Assembly (NCBI RefSeq): GCF_014779715.1
Contig: NZ_JACXYU010000004.1
Span: 186,001 to 250,000 of the forward strand
Direction: 5' to 3'
Source of the DNA: Streptomyces chumphonensis
GTDB lineage: Bacteria; Actinomycetota; Actinomycetes; Streptomycetales; Streptomycetaceae
Length of the DNA stretch: 64,000 bases
Under the pieces are notes generated by a model that did not search any database, was not told the DNA's origin, and worked only from the letters and a program-made list of their open reading frames with translations. Below are positions 52,853 through 59,329 of the stretch, in pieces; positions within the stretch are counted from its first letter, which is position 1; every line of letters begins with the position of its first letter. Both the position numbers and the translations under genes were made by a program.

Positions 52853-53854
52853 TCAGGCGGGCTGCGCGGTCGTCGTCAGCGAGCCCTCGCGCAGGACGAA
52901 ACCGGGGTCGACCTGCTCCGCGAGATCGACTCCCGCCCGCGCGTTGCCCCAGCTCTCGGCGTTGCGCAGGTGGAAGTGGACCATCTGGCGGGTGTAGCGC
53001 TCCCAGTCGCGGCGTGCGTAGGCCGCGTCGGCCGTCCCGAGGAGGGTGTCCAGCGCCTCCCGGTTGACCTCCTCCAGCGCGGAGAGCGGCTGCTGCCGTC
53101 CCTTCTCCATCGCCCGCACCCACCCGGAGTGACCGACCGTCACGAGCAGGTCGTCCCCCACCTCGTCCCGGAGGAAGGCCAGGTCGTCCGGCCCCTGCAC
53201 CTTGTTCCCGACGACCTTCAGCGCGACGCCGTAGTCCCGCGCGTAGCTGCGGTACTGCCGGTACACCGCGACGCCCTTGCGGGTCGGTTCGGCGACGAGG
53301 AACGTCATGTCGAAGCGGGTGAACAGGCCCGAGGCGAAGGAGTCCGAACCGGCCGTCATGTCGACGACGACGAACTCGTCGCGCCCGTCCACCAGGTGGT
53401 TGAGGCAGAGCTCCACCGCCCCGACCTTGGAGTGGTAGCAGGCCACGCCGAGGTCGGCCTCGGTGAACGGGCCCGTGACCAGCAGCCGGACCGTGCCGCC
53501 CGCCCCGCCGTCCAGCACGACCTCACGGGCGCAGGCGTCATAGACGGGGTTGTCCTCGGTGACGCGCAGCAGCCGTGAACCCGCACCCGGGGGCGTCGTC
53601 TTGATCATCGACTGCGCGTCGGCGATCCGGGGGTTCGAGCCGCGCAGGTAGTCCTTGATGAGCGGCAGCCGGGCACCCATGGCGGGCAGGGCCGCGGCCT
53701 CGTCCTCGGGGAGACCGAGAGCGGCGCCGAGGTGCTGGTTGATGTCGGCGTCCACGGCGACGACCGGCGTGTGCCGGGCGGCGAGGTGGCGGATGAAGAG
53801 GGAGGACAGCGTCGTCTTGCCGCTGCCGCCCTTCCCAACGAAAGCGATCTTCAT
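52853..53854 (-). CDS. CooC/MinD-like P-loop ATPase
   Basis: 333 residues from the ATG at 53854. Deviant Walker A GKGGSGKTT (7-15), switch I 'VVAVDADINQHLGA' and 'FVVVDMTAGSD' (Walker B region). The family (CooC, NifH/MinD-type dimers) inserts metals such as Ni in carbon-monoxide dehydrogenase, but no CODH or hydrogenase genes are visible. A general dimer-switch maturation role is the safest statement. A longer in-frame start (53920) lies across the divergent promoter and is rejected. Confidence 0.8.
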   Translation of the reverse strand: MKIAFVGKGGSGKTTLSSLFIRHLAARHTPVVAVDADINQHLGAALGLPEDEAAALPAMGARLPLIKDYLRGSNPRIADAQSMIKTTPPGAGSRLLRVTEDNPVYDACAREVVLDGGAGGTVRLLVTGPFTEADLGVACYHSKVGAVELCLNHLVDGRDEFVVVDMTAGSDSFASGLFTRFDMTFLVAEPTRKGVAVYRQYRSYARDYGVALKVVGNKVQGPDDLAFLRDEVGDDLLVTVGHSGWVRAMEKGRQQPLSALEEVNREALDTLLGTADAAYARRDWERYTRQMVHFHLRNAESWGNARAGVDLAEQVDPGFVLREGSLTTTAQPA

Positions 53855-53967
53855 GTTCAATAGACTAGGCCGCGCGGCCGGGCCGCACGGGAAAGCGGGT
53901 GATCGAGTGAACAAGACCACTCGAACGTGGGCCGTGGGCGCCGGACGCGGTGCGTAGGGTCGTGCCC

Positions 53968-54789
53968 ATGATTACGAAGCCTGACGCGCTGGCCCCGCTC
54001 GGCGCGCTGCCCGGCGTCGACGACTCCGTCGAGGCGATGCGCAAGGCCGTGGACCGCGTCTACGGGCACCGGGTCATGCGGCGCCGCAGCGCCGAGGTCA
54101 CCTCCGAGGCGGTGCTGCGCGGCGCGCGCGCCTCGGCGGCCCTGGCCGGAGCCGACTGGGCGCTCGAAGAGGTGCGCCGCCGTACCGACTTCAGCGGTGA
54201 CCCGCAGGCGCGGACGGTCGGCGCGGCCCTGCGGGTCACCGCCGAGGCGGGCCACCTGCTCTCCGTCTGGCGCCAGTCCCCGCTGCGCGTGCTGGCCCGG
54301 CTCCACCTCGTCGCGGCGGGCGGGACGGACTCCGAGGAGACCGTCGGGCGTCCCCGGCTGGCGGGCGAGGCCGTCGACGAACCGGCCGTGACCGCGCCGC
54401 TGCCGGACGCCGAGGAGGTGGCCGCACGCCTCGACGGGCTGGCGCGGGTCGTCGTGACCGGATCCTCAGCCCCCGCGCTGGTGACCGCCGCCGTGGTGCA
54501 CGGCGAACTGCTGGCGCTGCGGCCCTTCGTCTCGCACAACGCCCTGGTCGCGCGCGCGGCGGAACGTGTCGTCCTGGTCGGCAGCGGGCTGGACCCGAAG
54601 TCGATCTGCCCGGCGGAGGTCGGCCACGCCGAAGCCGGGCCCGACGCCTACCGCGAGGCCCTGGACGGATACCTGGCCGGGACGCCCGCCGGCATGGCCG
54701 CGTGGATCGCGCACTGCGGTCGCGCGGCGGAGCTCGGAGCCCGCGAGTCGACCGCGGTGTGCGAGGCCCTCCAGCGCGGCGCGGCGTGA
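53968..54789 (+). CDS. Degenerate Fic-like protein (Rv3662c/SCO3559 position)
   Basis: 273 residues from the ATG at 53968. A mostly helical protein. 'LLALRPFVSHNALVARAAERV' (residues ~188-208, one residue too long to quote whole) aligns with the Fic motif HPFxxGNGRxxR, but the catalytic His is Arg and the GNGR core reads 'SHNALVAR', so AMP transfer is unlikely. In older annotations the neighbours' homologues are called oxidoreductase; I see no Rossmann motif. It lies between CooC-like and HAD genes as in M. tuberculosis. Confidence 0.65.
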   Translation: MITKPDALAPLGALPGVDDSVEAMRKAVDRVYGHRVMRRRSAEVTSEAVLRGARASAALAGADWALEEVRRRTDFSGDPQARTVGAALRVTAEAGHLLSVWRQSPLRVLARLHLVAAGGTDSEETVGRPRLAGEAVDEPAVTAPLPDAEEVAARLDGLARVVVTGSSAPALVTAAVVHGELLALRPFVSHNALVARAAERVVLVGSGLDPKSICPAEVGHAEAGPDAYREALDGYLAGTPAGMAAWIAHCGRAAELGARESTAVCEALQRGAA

Positions 54790-54796
54790 GCGGATG

Positions 54797-54816
54797 CCGG
54801 AAACGCGCCCTTCCGG
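54797..54816. terminator. Short hairpin after the Fic-like gene
   Basis: CCGGAA and TTCCGG (54797-54802, 54811-54816) bound an 8-nt loop just after the stop at 54789. A weak terminator for the rightward gene or for a leftward RNA. Confidence 0.4.
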
Positions 54817-54870
54817 AGGTTGAACCGGAAAGTAAAGTTCCTTGCCTCGGCTTCCGCTTCGTCCGCTTCG

Positions 54871-55062
54871 GGGGTACAAAGGACTTACGGCCCGCGAGAC
54901 CAACGGCATCCGAGACGGATCACCGTACGCATCACGGCCCCACGGACCGAGCATGAACATCGGGAACCCACGCGACGCCGACCCGTCGATTACGGGCCTA
55001 CCGCACCAGGGACGGGCGAAGACTCCGCCCTGAGCGGCTACTCGAGCACGCACTGGTACCCC
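54871..55062. ncRNA. Candidate 6S-like RNA (Ms1/scr3559 position)
   Basis: This non-coding gap between the Fic-like (Rv3662c-like) and HAD (Rv3661-like) genes is where M. tuberculosis encodes MTS2823/Ms1 and S. coelicolor encodes the 6S-like scr3559. The sequence can close as a long rod: GGGGTAC (54871-54877) with GTACCCC (55056-55062), GGCCCG (54889-54894) with CGGGCC (54993-54998), plus local hairpins such as ATCCG/CGGAT near 54909-54921. Ms1 binds core RNA polymerase. Synteny with Mtb predicts the minus strand, but the structure works on both; ends are approximate. Confidence 0.45.
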
Positions 55063-55075
55063 GGTGGACATGCCA

Positions 55076-55109
55076 GCGGCGGCACGGCTCCACGGAGTGG
55101 TGCCGCCGC
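55076..55109. terminator. Hairpin downstream of the HAD gene
   Basis: GCGGCGGCAC (55076-55085) pairs exactly with GTGCCGCCGC (55100-55109); the 14-nt loop has its own CTCC/GGAG pairing. It lies 24 bp past the leftward HAD stop and could also end a rightward RNA. Confidence 0.65.
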
Positions 55110-55132
55110 ACACCTGTGTCCGGGCCCGTCCG

Positions 55133-55957
55133 TCAGGGTCGGGCGCGCAGTCGCGTGCGCCGTCGGCTGGAGTACCAGACCAGCCCGGCCGTGGCCGCGG
55201 CCGCGCCCACCGCGGCGGCGGCCAGCAGCGGCGGGGGCGGCATCGAGAGCGCCGGCAGCCGCTGCTTGAGCCGCACCGGACGGGTGAAGGTGAGGACCGG
55301 CCAGTCGCGGGCGGCGGCCTCGCGGCGGAGAGCCCGGTCCGGGTTCACCGCGTGCGGGTGGCCGACGGCCTCCAGCATCGGCACGTCGGTTCCGGAGTCG
55401 GAGTAGGCGTAGCAGCGGGAGAGGTCGTAGCCCTCCGATTCCGCCAGTGCCGCGAGGGCGTCCGCCTTGGCCGGGCCGTAGGCGTAGTACGCGACCTCGC
55501 CCGTGTAGCGGCCCTCGTCGACGACCATCCGCGTGGCGATGACGCGGTCCGCCCCGAGCAGCTCACCGATGGGCTCGACGACCTCGGCCCCCGAGGTCGA
55601 GACGATGACCACGTCCCGGCCCGCGAGGTGGTGTTCCTCGATCAGGGACGCGGCCTCGTCGTAGATGATCGGGTCGATGAGGTCGTGCAGGGTTTCGGCG
55701 ACGATCTCCTTGACCTGCTCCACGTTCCAGCCGCGGCAGAGGGCGGACAGATACTCCCGCATCCGCTCGATCTGGTCGTGATCGGCCCGGCCGATCGACA
55801 GGATGAACTGTGAGTACGCGGTGCGCAGGACGGCGCGGCGATTCATCAGGCCACCCCGGTAGAAGGACTTACCGAAGGTAAGCGTGCTGGACTTCGCAAT
55901 GACCGTCTTGTCCAGGTCGAAGAAGGCGGCGGTGCGCGGCGGCGGGGCGTTTTCCAC
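55133..55957 (-). CDS. HAD-IB phosphatase with C-terminal membrane anchor
   Basis: 274 residues from the GTG at 55957. HAD motif I is 'FFDLDKTVI' (Asp14, Asp16), motif II is 'VIVSTSGAEV', motif III Lys is in 'GPAKADAL', motif IV is 'YSDSGTDVPML'. This is the SerB/PSP-like IB group, known in Streptomyces as a 'morphological differentiation-associated' protein. A C-terminal hydrophobic helix ('LLAAAAVGAAAATAGLVW') and basic end anchor it to the membrane. Substrate unproven. The longer frame to 56170 crosses the divergent promoter region and is not used. Confidence 0.85.
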   Translation of the reverse strand: MENAPPPRTAAFFDLDKTVIAKSSTLTFGKSFYRGGLMNRRAVLRTAYSQFILSIGRADHDQIERMREYLSALCRGWNVEQVKEIVAETLHDLIDPIIYDEAASLIEEHHLAGRDVVIVSTSGAEVVEPIGELLGADRVIATRMVVDEGRYTGEVAYYAYGPAKADALAALAESEGYDLSRCYAYSDSGTDVPMLEAVGHPHAVNPDRALRREAAARDWPVLTFTRPVRLKQRLPALSMPPPPLLAAAAVGAAAATAGLVWYSSRRRTRLRARP

Positions 55958-56431
55958 ATGGAGAGGATAAGGCCCGCCATTCGGCGTAAGCTGTGGCGCG
56001 TGGGTTTGCCTGAGAGGGCTCTCGGGTACACCATGGAAGTCACGGATCGTTCGCGACCGTGCTAACCCGGTTCGACTCCTCCCCCCCCGAGTCGACCGAG
56101 GAAGACGACCCCCGCTCTCCCCCCCGGCGGGGGTCGTCGCATGTCCGGGGGCGTTTTCGCGTGCTGCCACGGGCCTGCTGCGGCTCGGTGCCGCCTGCGG
56201 TCGTCATCACGTCGAGGCTGCCGTCACCCGTCAAACACGTAACCGAACGTAATCGTCAATGTGCGTTCCGGTTGCCACTGAGACGAGTGGCGAAGTTATT
56301 CACAACCGTTGAGTTCTCCACAGATTTGGACCAAGATCCCCGGAATTCTCCAAGGTTCTGCACGGTGATTGCGCACGGCCTCCGCGGGTGTTCGCGGATG
56401 CGAGAGTGCGAAGCCGGAAGGAGAAGGCCCG
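55958..56431. promoter_or_regulatory. 474-bp divergent region of HAD and ssd genes
   Basis: No supported gene. It holds a perfect 12-bp-stem hairpin (56104-56115 with 56127-56138, C-rich loop) preceded by a weaker one with a C-rich loop near 56069-56098. Beyond, 56230-56360 is unusually A/T-rich and must contain the ssd-tad promoter. The strong hairpin looks like the end of a short rightward transcript of unknown nature. Confidence 0.4.
56104..56138 (+). terminator. Orphan hairpin upstream of ssd
   Basis: A perfect 12-bp GC stem with an 11-nt C-rich loop, not positioned behind any annotated gene. It may terminate an untranslated transcript or attenuate the ssd leader. Confidence 0.45.
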
Positions 56432-57553
56432 ATGGCCGAATCCCGTGTGGAACCGATCCTGATCGTCTCTGAGAACGCACAGCTTCTCGACGACCTGCTG
56501 CGCCTGTGCGCCGCGGCCGGGGCTGAAGCGGAAGTGGCGCACGGTGCACCCGTGAACGAAGAGGCATGGCGCGCCGCGCCTCTCGTCCTCGTCGGCGACG
56601 ACCGCGCCGAGCGGCTGCGCTCGCCCGGCGGGCGCCCACCGCGCCGCCCGGGCGTCCTGCTCGTCAGTCACGACCCGAAGGACCGGGGCGTGTGGGAGCG
56701 AGGCGTCGGGGCCGGTGCGGAGCAGGTGGTCTTCCTGCCCGACTCCGAAGCCTGGCTGGCGGGTCGTATCGCCGACGCCACCGAGGGCACGGCCGAGCCG
56801 GCCCTCACCCTCGGAGTCGTCGGCGGCCGGGGCGGCGCGGGTGCGTCCACCCTGGCCTGCGCCCTGGCCGTGACGGCCGCCCGGGCCGGCGTCCGCGCCG
56901 TCCTGGTCGACGCGGACCCCCTCGGGGGCGGCCTCGACGTGCTGCTCGGCGGGGAGACGGCGGACGGGTCGCGCTGGCCCGCGTTCAGCCGGTCGCGCGG
57001 CCGGGTCGGCGCCGTCGCGCTGGAGGAGTCCCTGCCGATGCTGCACGGCGTGCGCGTCCTCAGCCAGGGACGGGATGACGGCGGCGGCACGGAAGCGAGC
57101 GCACCGCACCCCGAGGCCCTGCGATCCGACGCCCTGCGTTCCGTCCTGGCCGCCGCGCGGCGGCCAGGCGGCGTGGTCGTCGTGGATCTTCCACGGCACA
57201 TCGACGACACCACCGCGGAAGCGCTCGCCCAACTCGACATGGGCCTGCTGGTCGTCCCCGCCGAGCTGCGCGCCGTCGCCGCCTCCGGGCGGGTGGCCGC
57301 ACAGTTCGCCGCGGCACTGACCGATCTGCGCGCGCTCGTGCTCCGCCCCGCCACCTCGGGATTGGACGGCTGCGAGGTCGCCCGGCTGCTGCGGCTTCCC
57401 CTGGTCGGCGAGCTGAGCGCCGAGAACGGGCTGCCCCTCGCGGTCGAGCGCGGCATCCCACCCGGCGTCACCCCCGGCCCTCTGGCCCGCTTCTGCGCCG
57501 CCTTCTGGGAGCACGCCCTCCCGGCCCGACCGCTGGGGGGCGTGGCGGCATGA
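56432..57553 (+). CDS. ssd: Septum-site-determining protein Ssd / TadZ-CpaE-like
   Basis: 373 residues from the ATG at 56432 behind GGAAGGAGAAGG. The N-terminal ~125 residues form a receiver-like domain ('PILIVSENAQLLDDLLRL'). The C-terminal ParA/MinD-type ATPase domain has a degenerate P-loop 'GGRGGAGASTLA' (no Lys-Thr), 'VLVDADPLGGGLDVLLGG' and 'VVVVDLPRH'. It matches Rv3660c/TadZ, which localises Tad pilus or secretion machinery and affects septation. The stop overlaps tadA (ATGA), so the operon is ssd-tadA-tadB. Confidence 0.9.
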   Translation: MAESRVEPILIVSENAQLLDDLLRLCAAAGAEAEVAHGAPVNEEAWRAAPLVLVGDDRAERLRSPGGRPPRRPGVLLVSHDPKDRGVWERGVGAGAEQVVFLPDSEAWLAGRIADATEGTAEPALTLGVVGGRGGAGASTLACALAVTAARAGVRAVLVDADPLGGGLDVLLGGETADGSRWPAFSRSRGRVGAVALEESLPMLHGVRVLSQGRDDGGGTEASAPHPEALRSDALRSVLAAARRPGGVVVVDLPRHIDDTTAEALAQLDMGLLVVPAELRAVAASGRVAAQFAAALTDLRALVLRPATSGLDGCEVARLLRLPLVGELSAENGLPLAVERGIPPGVTPGPLARFCAAFWEHALPARPLGGVAA

Positions 57554-58461
57554 CGACGCACGCCCTTCCCACCACGCCGCAGCGGGCACGGCCCGACGGC
57601 GCGTCACCCGAGCTCCTCGACGCCGTGCGGACGCGGCTCGCCGCCTCCGGCGCCGAGCCCAGCCCCGCCGCCGTGGCGGCCGCTCTCCGCGCACAGGGGC
57701 GGCTGCTGGGGGACAGCGCCGTTCTCGGGGTGGTCACCGCCCTGCGCTCGGAGCTGATCGGCAGCGGCCCGCTCGAACCGCTCCTCGCCGATCCCGCCGT
57801 CACCGATGTCCTGGTCAACGGACCCGACACGGTCTGGGTCGACCGGGGGAGCGGCCTGGAGCGCACGACCGTGCGCTTCCCGGACGCCGCCGCAGTCCGG
57901 CGACTGGCCCAGCGGCTCGCCTCGGCCGCCGGCCGTCGGTTGGACGACGCCCGGCCCTGGGCCGACGCCCGGCTGCCCGACGGGACACGGCTCCACGCCG
58001 TCCTGCCGCCCGTCGCCGTCGACGCGCCCTGTCTCTCCCTCCGGGTCGTCCGGCCACGGGCGTTCTCCCTGAGCGAGCTGGTCACCGCCGGCACGCTGCC
58101 ACCGGGGGGTGACGGGCTGCTGCGCGCGGTGCTCGACGCCCGCCTGTCGTTCCTCGTCTCCGGGGGCACCGGTACCGGCAAGACGACCCTCCTGAGCGCG
58201 CTGCTCGGGCTGGTCGGCCACGGGGAACGCATCGTCCTCGCCGAGGACTCGGCGGAGCTGCGCCCCGACCACCCCCACGTCGTGCGGCTGGAGGCCCGCC
58301 CGGCCAACCAGGAGGGAGCGGGACGGGTGGACCTGCGGGACCTCGTCCGTCAGGCCCTGCGGATGCGGCCCGACCGCCTGGTCGTCGGCGAAGTCCGGGG
58401 CGGTGAGGTGCTCGATCTCCTCGCCGCACTGAACACCGGCCATGAAGGAGCCGCGTGCACC
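57550..58461 (+). pseudogene. tadA: tadA/cpaF secretion ATPase, N-terminal 304 codons (split by insertion)
   Basis: CpaF/TadA-type hexameric ATPase. The N-terminal domain ends with 'VTDVLVNGPDTVWVDRG'; Walker A GGTGTGKTT is at ~205-213, the Asp box 'LAEDSAEL' and Walker B 'RPDRLVVGEVRGGE' follow. The last native codons give 'NTGHEGAACT'; beyond, the frame runs a further 27 codons into the mobile element and stops at 58545. The missing part (His box, C-terminal domain) resumes at 63163. Without precise excision no full ATPase is made, so Tad pilus/secretion by this operon should be lost. Confidence 0.92.
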
Positions 58462-58465
58462 TTCT

Positions 58466-58479
58466 CCGAACTAACCCAT
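58466..58479 (+). repeat. Left terminal inverted repeat
   Basis: CCGAACTAACCCAT; identical in 13 of 14 bases to the reverse complement of the right repeat. It starts 4 bp inside the left junction and is a likely recombinase-binding arm. Confidence 0.8.
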
Positions 58480-58514
58480 GGTCCTGGTCTGCAACCAGTC
58501 GCTACTGTGTGTCG

Positions 58515-59237
58515 ATGCAAGCGAAGAGGGCCATCGAAGTCCTGACAGAACTCAGGGAAGAAGCTGACCGGCGAGGGGTGGAACTCCGGCCCGCCGGTGA
58601 ATTCTCGTCCTGGAAGGGTCGGGTTAGGTCGACTCTTATCCGGTCACTCGGCAAAGACCATCACTTGCTGACGGACTTCGAGAACATCAAGTATTCACTG
58701 ATGGCATTCTCCACGGGAACGTCCGATTCATCTTTCGAACGCGCCTTTCTGGGCGGCTTGCGAAAGGCTGGAGGCGTCATCGAGGCCGCCATCTTCGAGC
58801 TGCGAGAAGCCGGGACGAGCGATGATGCAGCAGACGAGACTGCATTCGATCCCGACTTGTGGTCTCACGTCCAGGCTCACGTTCATAACGAGGACTGGCA
58901 GACGGTTGCCAGCCAGACGGCCATCTTTGTGGAGGATTGCGTTCGAAAGTGGTGCGGAAACCCGCGCGGCAACAATGGGCAGACATTGGTTGGCAAGGGT
59001 CTCTTTGCCGCAGTCTTCGCGACCGATGCCCAATTTCGCCTCGGAAAGGAACCCGGCGAGTGGGAGGGATGGCGAGGGCTCGGCATGGGATTTGCTCAAG
59101 CGTTGAGCAACGTCGACCGCCACAACATCCAAAAACGTGATGACGCCAAGCGATATGCGTTTGGAGTACTTGGGGTAGGGAGCCTGATCCTAACCCAGCT
59201 TCGCTACCAATATAGCGACGACCTGCATAAAGAGTAG
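58515..59237 (+). CDS. TIGR02391-family (Abi-like C-terminal) protein, transposon cargo
   Basis: 240 residues from the ATG at 58515. No strong ribosome site precedes it, and GTG 58509 is an alternative. The N-terminal half ('AIEVLTELREEADRRGVEL', 'TDFENIKYSLMAF', 'FERAFLGGLRKAGGVIEAAIFEL') is helical. The C-terminal half has the TIGR02391 signature: 'FVEDCVRKWCG', 'LVGKGLFAAVF', 'GEWEGWRGLGMGFAQALSN', ending 'LGVGSLILTQLRY'. The family occurs in mobile elements and defence regions and resembles abortive-infection proteins. Base composition is clearly more A/T-rich than the host genes, a sign of transfer. A terminator follows. Confidence 0.8.
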   Translation: MQAKRAIEVLTELREEADRRGVELRPAGEFSSWKGRVRSTLIRSLGKDHHLLTDFENIKYSLMAFSTGTSDSSFERAFLGGLRKAGGVIEAAIFELREAGTSDDAADETAFDPDLWSHVQAHVHNEDWQTVASQTAIFVEDCVRKWCGNPRGNNGQTLVGKGLFAAVFATDAQFRLGKEPGEWEGWRGLGMGFAQALSNVDRHNIQKRDDAKRYAFGVLGVGSLILTQLRYQYSDDLHKE

Positions 59238-59243
59238 AGATGG

Positions 59244-59273
59244 GGGCGGAGTCTCAGCTCCGCCCGCTCTTTT
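59244..59273 (+). terminator. Intrinsic terminator of the cargo gene
   Basis: GGGCGGAG/CTCCGCCC stem (59244-59251, 59258-59265) followed by GCTCTTTT. A true hairpin plus U-tract, unlike the host terminators here. Confidence 0.85.
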
Positions 59274-59329
59274 AGGACGCGACGTGGCGTCACCGCTGCA
59301 GCGGGCAGCTCGATGATGACGCTTCGCGG

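Noticed and set aside
55990..56095. tRNA-like stretch (GGTTCGACTCC resembling a T-arm)
   Set aside because: No matching acceptor stem 5' to the C-rich 3' end, and no anticodon stem can be drawn.
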